Both the position numbers and the translations under genes were made by a program. A stretch of 60,765 nucleotides of DNA, from contig JARGXX010000069.1 of assembly GCA_030374765.1 (NCBI GenBank), positions 1 to 60,765 of the forward strand. Reading direction: 5' to 3'. The notes beneath the pieces were generated by a model. That model had not been told where the DNA came from. It saw only the letters and a program-made list of their open reading frames with translations, and ran no database searches. The DNA comes from Agarophyton chilense (Eukaryota; Rhodophyta; Florideophyceae; Gracilariales; Gracilariaceae). Within the stretch, counting starts at the first letter, position 1. The number at the start of each line of letters is the position of its first letter. Below are positions 20,912 to 32,081 of the stretch, piece after piece.

Positions 20912-22593
20912 TCAAAGAGACGTGCGAGCACGCAGGTTCACAAGAAGCTGTGCGCGATCACCCTCAACTTGATCCACGGGAAAGCCCGCATCTAAGAGGA
21001 ACTGCCTCAGCAGATCCAAGCCTGGATCTTCGACCGGCACTGCACTCGGTTGTTGGGTAAACTCATGACGGTATTCTTGAGCAACTCCTGTCGCCGCGGA
21101 TTGATCAACGGAAGTCGCTACGCCTGCCAGCTCTGGCTCGTCCTCGTAACCGAGTTCAGCCTCAGCTCCCGGCTCTTCCTCATACGGTTCCTCTCCGGTC
21201 TCGGATGGAGTAGCATAGTACACGTATCCAGTAAGCTGGTTGGGTGGCATGTAACGCGGGTTCTCCCGAAGAAAGCGAGCCTGCTCGGAGGTGATCAACT
21301 GGCGCGTCAAGGGGTCGTACCAAACGAAATCTCCAGCACTTGCTGTTCGTCCAGGAGAATGGTCGTAGTGTCTTGCACGGGTTCCGCGAGCGGATTGATC
21401 AGCTGGCACTCCAGACCAATCGACACTGTCGATCAAATCCACAAGATGGAGGAAGTCCGCATGGTTCGCACGGGATCCCAGGACAAGGGAAAGATCGAGT
21501 TCTGTCTCATATTTTCGCGCTGTTAGCGACATGTACCAAACTCTAAAGGTATCATAAGCATCTCACAGGAGGAAGAAGGCCATCTTGGCGATAAACACGG
21601 TATAAACTACTGTCCAATATCCCGAGAACGGGTCGTTAACTAACGCGGACCCGATGTAGGAGATCGCCGGTTGGAGCTCCACAGGGCAACCACAAGGACT
21701 CTCGATCACCGCCTAATGCTCCGGAATACCGATGTAGCGCCCGAAGCGCGCGTTCCGCCGGATGCGGTCAATCTCGATCATTTGATACGGCACCAAATAG
21801 CCCAAACGTGATCGAGTACGACGTTCTCAACGGGGATAATCCCAATAGGGAATGTCACGCTTTCGAAGGAAGTGGAACTTCGCACGGAGAAGAGGTTGCT
21901 GAAAGCAGAGAGCTGCATCACGCAAACCGCGCACACCACGCCAACCGCTAACATCGACTTCAACGACTAACTCGATATACGAGTAACCTTCACCGTCGAT
22001 ACGGGCTTTCCAGGTATCTAGTTCTCAGTCCTGCGGGAGGAGAACCGTACTGATGAATCGGTGAAGACGCTCGTAAATCAGCTTGATGAACCGCGTACGG
22101 GCTTCGGACAAGGTTTCCGTTGAATGTCGCGTTATCGAATTGTCTGGAAAAGGAATATGGCTCGCCCAGTCGTCGCTATAAATCGCTTGTTCTGGAATAG
22201 CGTCAGGGAAGTGCCCACCGTGTACATACTGTTGTATCAACGCGTCATCGCGGATAGCAACTGGATCAAACCAGGGCGCTTGCGCGAAATGTTTAACGTT
22301 GTCGAGAGGATCTCGTCCAAAGAAATCCGCAGGGTGCGGGTTGCTCCGCTAAGCACGACGAGAAGGAGCTCGAATCACACCCGCAGAGGCGACGTAAGCC
22401 GCGTTCGGCATCGCAGCCACGGTTGGATGAGGTAACGGTACCGACCGGAATCCGGTGTACGGTGTGGGGAACGAACGGTATGGACCGAGTTGAGCAGTTT
22501 GCTGTGACGCATAACCAGCAGTGTTGGACGGAGCCCCAGAACGCACATCTTCAGAGGAGGGCTGGAACGGGTTAGACCCGGCGTTCGGATTCA
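20912..22593 (-). pseudogene. ORF X: antisense ORF of chromovirus C
   Basis: A single minus-strand frame of about 560 codons starts at MNPNAG (22,593) and ends at 20,912, with premature stops near 22,349, 22,025, 21,833, 21,715 and 21,565. It aligns throughout with the ORF at 59,532-60,765 in element A. Shared blocks include APWF.P near the N-terminus, LGYLVPYQ/FGFLVPHQ, FGRY, SYIGS/SYLGS and VDW, then AGDF..(Y/F)(D/N)P. The stops at 21,715 and 21,565 fall where the A copy has Trp, consistent with TGG to TAG/TGA. No known family recognised. It is not gag, because A has a separate gag. It lies antisense between pol and the 3' LTR in both elements. Confidence 0.65.
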
Positions 22594-22880
22594 TCGCAAG
22601 AAATCGAGCTGAAGAGCGTTGAGGAACAGAATGCTGTTGAGAACTGTAAAAGTTGGTCGGGCAGGGAGGAATTCGTGATGAATATAAGTGCCCGGAACAC
22701 CGATCCGACTGCGTATGAACGCTTCTTGCTTCCCCCATGGTTCGCGCTTAACGAATGGGGTATGTAGTATTCTACTATGTCGGGGAATCCGATAGGTTGG
22801 TTTTTCGCGAAGTCGCGGTTGGAACTCATAAGTGAGTGATATCATCAGCATTGTGATATGAAACGGCATCCCGCATAAAA

Positions 22881-23268
22881 TGCCTAGAGGCAGAATGTCT
22901 TAGTGGAACACGTGGCGTCATGGGTCGAGTGGCTTGCAACGGTGCGTGTAGTGGCCATCCCCGTGGCTGTTTTTACTACCCTTTGTAGATGTAAGTCCAT
23001 TAGGGACCATACCCATACAGTAGTTTGGCTAAGTGGCTGACCACCGGGTATTATTTATATATTTATTTGGGCACTCACCCTGGCACACAGTATATAGTGT
23101 ACCAGAGGTGAGCGCCGACTCCAAGTAAAGGAGACAACATGGGCATCATGACTATTCTGTTCCTCGCTTAGGATTCCTTAACCGGAGATCCGGACGAGCT
23201 ATAATAGATAGTCAGCCCCCAACCACTTCACGAGCCGTCTCGTACCTACGTCCCATCAACGTTTTACA
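22881..23268 (+). repeat. 3' LTR of chromovirus C
   Basis: It begins TGCCTAGAGGC and ends AACGTTTTACA, matching the TGCCGACGG start and the GTTGTCCTACA end of the LTR of element A read in its own orientation. Internal similarities include TGGAACACGTGG and an AT-rich TATTATTTA block. Length is about 388 bp against about 800 bp in A. The partner LTR is outside the window, so the ends are inferred by comparison. Confidence 0.6.
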
Positions 23269-23303
23269 TTTGCACTGTTCACCCTCGCTGGCGAGTAGTG
23301 GCC

Positions 23304-24230
23304 TTACACCCCATTTCCAGCTCGCTGGTGTTGTAGCTCTACCACCCCTTTTCCTTCGCCGCAAGCGACCCATCGGCAGTTCGAACGCTGTCGCAGGTGT
23401 CTGCTCTCTCCGTTAGAGCGGATACTACCGTTGGCAGGAGGGCTACTCGGAGAGGGGGACCTTGGACGTTTTCTTGACGTCCACAACCTCGAGCTCTTGA
23501 TACGTTTCTTGGGGTCCGGCACAGCTCTAGATACAGCTGCGGAAGTGGCTGAATCTGCAGGCAACAGCGTCTCGTCGGTGAGAATCACTGCCCGTGGATA
23601 AGGGACGACTAATCCGTTTTCGAACTTGACAAACACAACCGACGAATCCAGCTCCACAGGCGAGGATGGACTACGAGGATACATGCTGGTTTCGAGCCAT
23701 CTGTCAAGGACGGACTCGGTTAGAGCATCGCCAGCCGTGGTACGTCGAGATAACCGAGCTGGGCTGCCAAGAGGTGCAGATGTGACGTGTAAGGAGTGAT
23801 TAGGGTCTCGCAACAAGTCTTGGTCTGTGATTCTGCAAGCGGTTGAGTTCTTTACGATGACTCGGATGATTACGCGAGGATTCGATGGTGAGGAGAGAGA
23901 TACCGAGAAGAAATATGCAAGGCCTACGGACGGATGTACAACCTGATGGGCAACACGGAGCGCTCCCTGTGACTGCAAGAGAGAGAGAATGGTGTGTTTG
24001 CCACTTTCTCGAAGCTGCTCAAGAGGTTGAGGCAATTGGACATCCGGAAGCGAGATGTTGGGATCTGGGGGCGTGAGGTGGAACTGGCGCAAAAGGCAGC
24101 GAGCCAAGTGGCGAGTGTTGTTTCGGCGATGACGAGAGAGGTTGGCGTCCGCATTGGAAGAAGGGAGGAAAAACTCGCGTTCTGAGAGAAGGTGCGGGGC
24201 GAAACGGCTGAAGAGTCGACACAGCGAAAT
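23304..24230 (-). CDS. Hypothetical protein, unrecognised
   Basis: The open frame starts after a stop near 24,237 and runs to 23,304. No in-frame ATG gives an obvious start, so the N-terminus may come from another exon. The N-terminal part is polar (SSNADANLSRHRRNN), the middle is beta-rich (GLAYFFSVSLS, RVIIRVIVKN) and the tail is Arg/Ser/Pro-rich (RKRPRSPSPSSPP), resembling a nuclear low-complexity tail. I see no named domain. It directly follows the 3' LTR of chromovirus C. Confidence 0.3.
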   Translation of the reverse strand: MSLCRLFSRFAPHLLSEREFFLPSSNADANLSRHRRNNTRHLARCLLRQFHLTPPDPNISLPDVQLPQPLEQLRESGKHTILSLLQSQGALRVAHQVVHPSVGLAYFFSVSLSSPSNPRVIIRVIVKNSTACRITDQDLLRDPNHSLHVTSAPLGSPARLSRRTTAGDALTESVLDRWLETSMYPRSPSSPVELDSSVVFVKFENGLVVPYPRAVILTDETLLPADSATSAAVSRAVPDPKKRIKSSRLWTSRKRPRSPSPSSPPANGSIRSNGESRHLRQRSNCRWVACGEGKGVVELQHQRAGNGV

Positions 24231-24660
24231 TCACTGGCACGTGGCTTGCTCGAACGAAAGACCAGTGTCCATCAAGTTGATGGCGAAAAGCCAGGCAGAT
24301 ATGGCGTTTGCGATTTGGGTGCGCCATATGTGGCACACTTGCAGCGCGCACGTCGCTTCTGTGCCATGTACGTCCAAAATGGGGCGCGCGCGCAGTTGTT
24401 TCAAAAAGGAACCGATTTCCCGGTATCACTGCATACACGCACGGCTCTTTGTGGAGGTCCAAAACACCCGGAAACCGCGATGCTTAAACCACCACCACAA
24501 CCAACACGAACCCCATCCCTCCCCTTCCCTAAACCCTCCTCCTCCCTGTTCTCAAGTAGCTACAGCCGCCCGCTCCACTAACTCTCGCGCCCCCTCCACC
24601 CCGCCACATCCCCGCAACCCTATCCCTCAGCCTTTCACCGAGGGTGCATCCAACGCTGCA

Positions 24661-25150
24661 CTAACCCCCGCCAACCCTCCAATTCTCCGCGCACCCCTCC
24701 ACCACCGCCGCAAATCTGTCCGCAACTAACCCCCGCACCGACTTCCACTCCACCACCACCACAACCCTGTCCCCAACTAACCCCCGCACCAACTGCCCTT
24801 TCACCACCGCTGCAACTCTGTCCCCACCTAACCCCCGCACTAATTCTCCCTCCACCACCGCCGCAACCCCGATGGCAACGCACCCCCATACCGACTCTCC
24901 CTCCACAACCGCCGCAACCCTGTCCTCAACTAACCACCGCGCTAATTCTCCCTCCACCACCGCCGCAATCCTGTCCCCAGCTCACCCCCGCACCAACTTC
25001 CCCTCCACCACCGCCGCAACCCCGCTCGCAACTCACCCCCGCACCAACTCTCCCTACACCACCGCCGCAACCCCATCCGCAACTAATCCCCGCACCAACT
25101 TCCCCTCCACCACTGCCGCAACCCTGTCCCCAACTAACCCCGCACCCGGC
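24661..25150 (+). repeat. 51-bp minisatellite, about 9-10 units
   Basis: Units of 51 bp with a core of CCCTCCACCACCGCCGCAAC followed by CC(C/T)..CCCCAACTAACCCCCGCAC repeat with substitutions but almost no length change. The multiple-of-three period makes the frames open on both strands (plus strand as a 17-residue repeat around PSTTAAT). I treat it as satellite rather than as a gene. Confidence 0.85.
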
Positions 25151-25687
25151 TTGTCGAAGAATCACCGATCAGAAAGTTCTCACAGACAGTGCTAGACGAA
25201 ACGAGACCTCGACCCACAGCAATTCCGGATAGAAAAGGAAGGGAAAAAGGAAAGCAGAAAAGAAACGGACGAAGAATGCAACCATTCCGTTCAATTGAGA
25301 AGAGTCACGGAAGACGTGTCTCTTTATACTCAAACGCCGAACCTTCATTCTTTTCAGGAGATTTCCCGAATGTCACCATGTTCTTATCCTTCAAAAAGAA
25401 AGAAATGCAATATACGCGCCGAAGAGGTATGTATGGCAAACGCGATGCAAGAAACAAACAAGAATGAGATGCAGGTGTGTTCTTTCTCGTGAACCAGCCG
25501 AGATTGACATTAATGCCTTCAACAAATGGCGTGTGTTCGATTGTACTCACGGCATCCTCTTCCGACCTTCGATCTTCAAATGATCCGAACTCTACTATGG
25601 CTGGCTCAATTCAACGATTCGGAATGACCGTCAGTATTGCTCAACATATGTGATGGATTGTTTCGCTTTTCCGTATCATTTACAATT
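25151..25687. other. No supported gene
   Basis: Short frames on both strands overlap without homology or start context. I see nothing supportable here. Confidence 0.5.
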
Positions 25688-26617
25688 CTACGGTATTTTT
25701 CCGACATCAGTCGCTTTGATTTCTTCGGTTACCAACATTAGTTGACGTCCCCCTTCCCCGTCGCCCTTCAACTCAACGATTTTCTTCTTTTCATGTTCAG
25801 GAAGCTCCGATGCAGTGTATTTGTGAAAGCTTCGCCGAATTTCATAGAGGTCGGTAACCGTGTGAACGTGATATAGACCTTGCAGATGGTGAGCGTCATC
25901 AGTGCCTCGTCTGCTTCCAGCCGTTGTAAGAAATACCCGTGGTCTTTGGTTTTGTCCCGTAGATCTTCTTTTTGAGGTGGCATTTCTAGCAGATTCACTA
26001 TCGCGTTGATCTCTCTTCTCCTGGTATCGACGTCGTGCGTTGCGGTTATCCCTTCCTCTCTGTCTGGCACGGTATTTGCGGACCTTCTCCGCATTTTTTC
26101 GACGCTTATCAATCACAAGCTGAGTGTCGGTGCAGTATACCTTGTGCGGAGTTCTTGGGAGAATTAAGCGAGCACATTCACATTCAGAGCTTTCGGCACG
26201 AGGATGCCCTGCAACGCACAAGTAGTGCACATGCTCATTGAAAACTCTCCTCTCCGGAGAGTCTTGAGTTTCAACATATACCAATGCCTTCACATCGGAT
26301 GGAATTAGTTCTCCAACGACTCTAATTGAGTTCTGATCATAAATTTTGTCTCGTCTTTGCTTCCCCTCAGTGGCACTGCACACACCTCTCGCTCCGCCAT
26401 TTGCCCCGCCTGGACTTTTACATACACTGCAAACGACGCACCCTTCTAAGGACTTTTCTGAACCATATTTTTCCAGTATCGGTGTCACCGGTGATGTGCC
26501 ACAAATGATATGAATTGGTTCCTTGCATATGAGACAATAATGATCAGAGCCGATCACTCCGTCCTTTACCCGACATTTCTTTCGTTCATTTTCAATGCAA
26601 AAAAATTGCTTCGCCAT
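25688..26617 (-). CDS. Cysteine-rich N-terminus plus basic region protein, possibly transposon-derived
   Basis: Complete 309-codon frame with ATG at 26,617 and TAG at 25,688. A zinc-binding-like module covers residues 7-68: C..KC-type pair, then HYCLICKEPIHIIC, then CVVCSVCK. The middle has a second Cys/His group (HYLCVAGHPRAESSECEC). A strongly basic stretch, KRRKNAEKVRKYRARQRGR, follows, like the basic regions of bZIP-type or transposon-associated DNA-binding proteins. The C-terminus is soluble. No exact family recognised. It diverges from the DCP1 locus across a CCAAT-repeat promoter-like segment. Confidence 0.5.
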   Translation of the reverse strand: MAKQFFCIENERKKCRVKDGVIGSDHYCLICKEPIHIICGTSPVTPILEKYGSEKSLEGCVVCSVCKSPGGANGGARGVCSATEGKQRRDKIYDQNSIRVVGELIPSDVKALVYVETQDSPERRVFNEHVHYLCVAGHPRAESSECECARLILPRTPHKVYCTDTQLVIDKRRKNAEKVRKYRARQRGRDNRNARRRYQEKRDQRDSESARNATSKRRSTGQNQRPRVFLTTAGSRRGTDDAHHLQGLYHVHTVTDLYEIRRSFHKYTASELPEHEKKKIVELKGDGEGGRQLMLVTEEIKATDVGKIP

Positions 26618-26743
26618 GTCTGGAAAATCTCAGAACTGCTAGGGAATTTCAACAGAGTTCAACCATGTGCGGGTGGAGAACTCGCGACTATGGTCGTGGA
26701 ATATGAAAAGCTACCGGTCGGGTGTCTACAACTTGAGACTGCT

Positions 26744-26841
26744 TCCACGTAACCTCATTCGACCAATGGATTTACTTCTTTCACGTAACCTCATTCATCC
26801 AATAAATTTCCTTCTTTCACGTAACCCTGCGGCATATATAA
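26744..26841 (+). promoter_or_regulatory. 36-bp tandem CACGTAAC/CCAAT repeats with TATA box
   Basis: CACGTAACCTCATTC followed by CCAAT occurs at 26,744 and 26,780. A third partial copy (CACGTAACC) at 26,816 is followed by TATATAA at 26,835-26,841. The period is 36 bp. The layout of CCAAT, CCAAT, TATA fits a plus-strand core promoter about 470 bp before the DCP1 start; upstream activity toward the minus gene at 26,617 is also possible. Confidence 0.5.
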
Positions 26842-27313
26842 GCCAAACATCTCTGGCAGAATACATCGGTAGTATTTTTCAATATCGCGTAACGGCACAG
26901 CCGAATTGTCATCCTCTTTTCCGATGGACTAACGCAGTGCGCAACTGATTCCGTCCAGCTCGTCTAACAGTCGTGATCGCTGCCCTTGCTCCCTCCACTA
27001 CTGCGTATCTTCGCCATGTGCGCGGTAACGTTGCATCTTGCGGTCCCTGGTCAACTTCCAATGGTCACCCTCATTCCTTCGCTTCCCTCCCGCCTTCCCC
27101 ATGTCGCGAGCAAGCCCTTGTGAACAGACAACTTTCGAGCTGGGAACCCCTTGCCAAACCGACTCACAGCTGCGCCTTACGAAACAATGCGACCATCTGT
27201 ACCATCCAACCCCCCCCCCGCTCGCAGTCTCCCCCTTTTCTCCCGTCCAGCTCTTAGGCGTATCTCCGTGCGATTCATCTCGCGCCCCGAACGGTTTCGC
27301 GCTTTCCGTGAGC

Positions 27314-28144
27314 ATGACGGCTTGTATTTATTTCGACCCTGCACGTCATGATGCTATCGCCGCTAAAATGAACTAGTCCATACTGCAAAGGGCCGACCCA
27401 GCTGTCACAAAGGTAATCAAACTTGCCCAGCTCCTCTGTCTCTATAAGCTCGACGACAACCAAGCGTGGCGTCGACTGGATATCGAAGGCTCTTTCTTTG
27501 TCGTCGAGCTTCATGTAAACCATCCGAACAACTCCGCCCCCGTTCGCCACCGCATTTTCATCATAAATCGCAAGAGTCTTGAAAACTATTCCGAGGACGT
27601 CGTCATTGGAAACAAGGAGATCGAGCTTTAAGACCAGATGATCATTTACACAAAATCCAAACAGAAAACAATCGGAATTTGGTTTTATCAAAAACCAGAG
27701 GCTTCTTCCGTGTTTCAACTTCTCCAGGCTCTTGCAAAAGGGAGAAATCTCTCTGCGACTCAGTCACCGCCCTTCCAAATGCCCTCCTCCCCCCAATTAT
27801 CCGAAACGTCTGCCTCACAACCCACCCAATCTGCCCGCCTTCTCGATACCTCCCCACGCACTCAACGTACACAGAAGAGCACCCCACGTAACGCCAATAT
27901 CAAGAACGCAAAGACCCGTCCTCAGAAAATGCCCATCGATGCACGCTTGCATCCCACTAAAAACCCCACACCGAGTGAGGCGTCCAGTGTGCAAGATAAT
28001 TCACCAGAGCGCTTCTTTCCCGGATTGAAGCGTATTCACGGCGTAGCCGGTGCCACTCTGCCGCCAGATGTGAACACTTCTTCCGTGATGCAAAGTTTCC
28101 CAGTAACTATCCAACGTTGGATCGAAGAAACTACCCACCACTGA
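27314..28144 (+). pseudogene. DCP1: DCP1-like decapping activator with two in-frame stops
   Basis: The frame from ATG 27,314 shows an EVH1/WH1-type DCP1 domain. It has SILQRADPAVTK, then LCLYKLDDNQAWRRLDIEG, FFVVELHV, IFIINRKSLENYSEDVV and GIWFYQKPEASSVFQLLQAL. DCP1 activates DCP2 for mRNA decapping in the cytoplasm. A TAG lies at 27,374 right after KMN and a TAA at 27,629 after NKEIEL. In human DCP1A the residue at the second site is Gln (LEFQ), so CAA to TAA explains it. The rest is a Pro/Ser-rich tail ending in TGA at 28,144. Frame is kept throughout. It is either a decayed copy or a gene with unusual readthrough. Confidence 0.7.
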
Positions 28145-28709
28145 ACGATTCGAATGATGAAGAATGGAAGACTGCATTTACTTTGCAAACAAACTCGAGA
28201 ATAAGCCCGATTCACAACATCACAAGCCGAACCTGAAGTCGCAATGGTCGACGCTCGAGTGACCGCGGTATGCGAAACAGAACTCCTGAGGGCTCTGAAT
28301 TCGCTTTTTCCAATTGTTCGAAGGTAAATCCATCGCCTCCACTGGTTTTCGGCCTCGATAGTCCGGAAAATCATCCCACCCTGTGCACTATTGAGAGGGA
28401 AGAGAGTACACTAGATGCGGTCAAAGAGTATGGGAGGCAAAGCATTAGCCGTAAAAACGTGTTGCAAATGCAATGGGCTTCCACAGAGAGGTTGTTCCGA
28501 AAGAGAGCCGATCTTCATAGGTCATTGAGCGCTGAGAAGTGGCTTGGTACAGAGGAGAAAACAACTCCTATTACCTTCCCGGATGAAATCCCACAACGGC
28601 GCGAACGCGGTCGAATTGCTTCAACTAGACGAAATGACGGAATTGAAACACCGAATGTGAGTCAGAACATATCATTCGTTGAGATGCACATGTTGCAGTC
28701 ATTGATAAA
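28145..28709 (+). other. Poorly supported ORF region after DCP1
   Basis: A 147-codon frame (28,270-28,713) is open, polar and without recognised motifs. It could be a downstream exon of the DCP1 gene or chance. The left end of element 2 was looked for here and not found. Confidence 0.2.
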
Positions 28710-29318
28710 GTGAGTAGGCAGGCAATTTATGACTCAAACCTATGCGGAACAGATATAGACGCCGTCGCAGCTACTATGGAACCCACATTAGAGATTTGTC
28801 TCTGCGTTGGGTATCGAGCAGCTCGCCAAATAGCGCAGCAGCAAAAAAAAGATTTTTTCGCAGTCAATCATCTTGAGGCAGATGTTCTTGTTGCACGGCC
28901 CGAGTCGCACACGCCTTCTCTATTTCTTACGCTGCTTTTACCAGGTGTGCAAAGTATAATTGCAGACCTTAGTCCTCGACGTGAACACATCCAGATCACG
29001 AACCCGAAAAAAGCGATTCGTTTGGACGTGAAGAGGACTTCAAGCAGCGTTCATTCCTTTTGTCTGCACGCGTTTCTGTTCGCCATCGTCGGAGAGAGGT
29101 TAAGCAAGCCCGCGATCCCTATCGCACGGCTACGTAAGCCAACGAGTGTTCATTTACGTTGTCAGCGGGCCCTGTTTTTCGTGAAGGTCTACGAGAGATT
29201 CCGAGGCCCTTATCTAAAGGTTCACGTGATGCGGCGCAAAAACGCAGAGAACAGGAGGATCATTCGGAGTTCTCGGAAACCCAAGCCGCCTGTTACGGCT
29301 TCTAGCAGGAAGGACGCG

Positions 29319-32047
29319 ATGCCTGCAACGCGCAGCGGAGCAACGCGGGCGAATAAGGTAGGAATCCCACCATGGAAGCCGAAACCTGACGAGCAGGTGA
29401 CTCGGTTGGTGACCACGCCGAACGGCGAAAAGAAAGTCGTGGTGAAGGCATTTGTAAGGGGTGCGGTTGATGCGACGGGGAGGCTTACGGGAGATTTTGG
29501 GAGAGAGTTGCATGGTCACAAACTGGTCGGGAAGGCGAAGGAGAAACCCGTGGTGGTATGGAAGTTGTTGATTCAGGATGAGAAAGAAATGGATTGCCCT
29601 TATCCGTTCAAAACTACAGATACCGTACCGAACCGTCTGGGTGATATGGAGCGCAACTCTTTCTATTGCTGGGACGTGAACATGATGAAACTTTATGGTG
29701 GCGAAGGGGCGACTCTTCCACAGACACCGTCCTCCACTCCGTCTGCACCTTCAGCCAAGAAGCCCTCTGCTAAGACGGTGAAGGAAAAGGAGCAAGAAAG
29801 AGGTTCGTCGTCTGCAACGGAAGGTACGGTGAGCGAGGTGGTGAGGAGGATCGAAAGAAATTCGGGAGGTCCGATGACTCGTAATCGGGCCGTTCACGAC
29901 ATTCCAACCTTAGCTAGTGACGAAGAGAATGGGACCGAGAGAGAAGCGAAGAGGCGACAGTGTAGTGGTTCCCATGGTGTTAACTTCCATGAAAAAGGAG
30001 AAGGCAATGAGGCAGAAGGGCATGGTTTAGAAATAAATGAGGTACGCGGAGGCACTGCTGTTTCAAAGAAACACGTTTTTGACGAATCAAAGGACGAAAT
30101 TGTTCCAGGTGGGAGTGCGGGACGAAGTAAAGGCCAAGTTCGTTTTCCAAAGGCCATACCAAGCGGGAGCGGGGAGAAACGTGTAGGGACGGAGCCTAAG
30201 GGAGAAGGAGTCGTGGTTGGGAGGAAGGGGGTGCAATTTCGCAGAGTCCCGGAATGCAGATCAGTACAACGGTCTTCTTATCGACAAAACCCGGATCATG
30301 CAGTGAGGAGTGTCAAAAAAGGGCACGCTGAGGGGTCAAACGACCGATTGGGCGCGGGGAGACCTCCGAGAAACCAGAGTGTGAGGGAGTGGAGGAAGGG
30401 AGGGGAGGTTGAAAAAAGAGATGGACTCTGGGGTGGGGATGAGGAGGATGAGGATGCAATTCGCCCGTGGAAGGAAGGCGAACAAAAGGGGATGACGTAT
30501 GCAGAAACGAAGATTATGGGGCGGAATCAGCTGTTGGCCAAGTTTGGAGACATGAACGGGGAGCTTCAAAGGGCAAGGGATGACAACGCAAGTTTGCAAC
30601 TAAGCTTAAAAATCGCCCACAGGGATATGAAGAGGCTGGAGGGCGAAGATAAGAAAAAGGAAATGCTGCTGACGTCATTGAAAGAGACTCTTCGTGGTCG
30701 AACAGGACAAGTGGGTGGCGAAGAAGGGAAGGGGGGTCGGAAACGGTATGGAATTGAAGTGGATATGCGATTTATTGGAGTAGCCTGGAGAGTTTACGAG
30801 AACATATTGCGTTCTGCAAAGGAGGAGACGAGTGAGTTGTGCTTCGGAAGGAGGGAACCGGAGCGAAACTGGTCGAACCGGGCAGAAGAAGTGAGGGCGG
30901 GGAGGAATCAAATTATTCTGATTATAAATGAAAAGAAGATGGTGCCTTTAGATCCTATGGAGCTGGCAACAGGAAGAAAGTCGTGGGGACCGAAGGCCTA
31001 CACTCCGTCTTTTCAGGGGGAAGTGATGAGATGTTGTTGCATGTGGTGCGGATGGAGTTGGAGAATCCGATATAGAGAAATTTTGCGGGGATGGGGATGA
31101 AGAAGCAGTGTGAAGAGGAGTTGAGGAGGGATACGTGTTTGAGGAGGCGGATGAAACAGGCTCTCAGTGATGCTGTGGGGGTGCGGAAAAGGAATGCGAG
31201 GGATAGGTTGTTTTTGGGTCTGGGATATACTCTACTTGCTAGAAAACCTCTTAACGAGGATGATGAAGAACTGAATGTGTTGTATGAAGAGCAGAAGATG
31301 GAGGCTCGGGAGAAGTTGTTCCCGAAAGCCGCGAATGGGGAGCCCGTCATATCTGCATGGAGGATGGACAAGATGGAGAACCTATGTTTTTCAGGGTACG
31401 ATGTGAACTCGACAAAGTACGAGGATGAACCTGATGAATTGTGCTTCAAGAACGGATTGAGTGTGGAGGTGTTGAGAGAGTTTATGGGGTACGATGTGGA
31501 GCAACCGTGGAAGGAAGGAGAGACACAGTATGTGGATGGAAGTGTGATGCATCTGGCCCGCTTGGATGCGGGGATTGCATCTGTGGTAGAGGCGTTGGAT
31601 GAGGAGATGGGTAGAGGAGGGAAGCGACAGATGCTGTTTTCGGAACTGTATGCGAAGCATCTGCCTGTGGCTGTGGAGGATATCTTACGGACAGCGAGAA
31701 GGAAGGTGGAAGAGAAGTACGGAGAGGAGCTTGTGAACCATGGTGTGAAGGATGAGGACCCGACTGAAGTGCTGGGAAATGAGGAACGTGAAGGGACCGT
31801 TGCGTTTTGGATGCCTTCGAACCAGCTGGTCTATCTGGGTGTTCGCTACGAGGAGTTTTTGGAGGAGATGACTACTTTTCTAGGGTATGTATTTGATTGC
31901 TACGTCGGACGTTTTATGCCTGAAGAACGCGAGTTTACGGAGTTGTTAGCGGAGGAGAAAGAAATATGGGAGGCGAAAGAGGAAGGGGAGGAGAGAGATG
32001 GGGAGGGGGTGGAAGGCGGAGGTGAACTAGATATTTTTGATGATTGA
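29319..32047 (+). pseudogene. Coiled-coil partner protein of element 2
   Basis: Start chosen at the ATG of MPATRSGAT (29,319). The N-terminal domain (about 29,370-29,700) resembles that of the ParB-like protein of element 1: LHGHKL against MHGHSL, CWDVNMM against AWDTSMM. A long disordered region follows, then a coiled coil (ELQRARDDNASLQLSLKIAH) and the conserved C-terminal half shared with the element 1 partner. A frameshift near 31,020 and a TAG near 31,070 separate the two halves (28,710-31,100 and 31,091-32,047). The C-terminal half is otherwise complete with a Glu-rich tail and TGA. The element 1 partner lacks this N-terminal domain. Confidence 0.55.
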
Positions 32048-32081
32048 TAACTTTAATATCAGAATATGGGTTTCATTTGCT

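Larger units (their letters stand above)
18428..23268 (+). mobile_element. Chromovirus C, 3' part (Ty3/gypsy)
   Basis: The order is the pol C-terminal half with integrase and chromodomain, a purine-rich repeat, an antisense ORF X, then a 3' LTR ending at 23,268. The 5' half is missing because element 1 is inserted in the RNase H to integrase linker. The element is related to chromovirus A by pol sequence, by ORF X and by LTR ends. Confidence 0.75.

Noticed and set aside
27275..27718. Minus-strand ORF over the DCP1 locus
   Set aside because: It lies antisense to the recognised DCP1 domain and has no motif.
23269..29000. Left terminal repeat of element 2
   Set aside because: No inverse of TTCCGARAACACAGACG was found here by eye; matches such as CGTCTG near 27,810 lie in DCP1 coding sequence.
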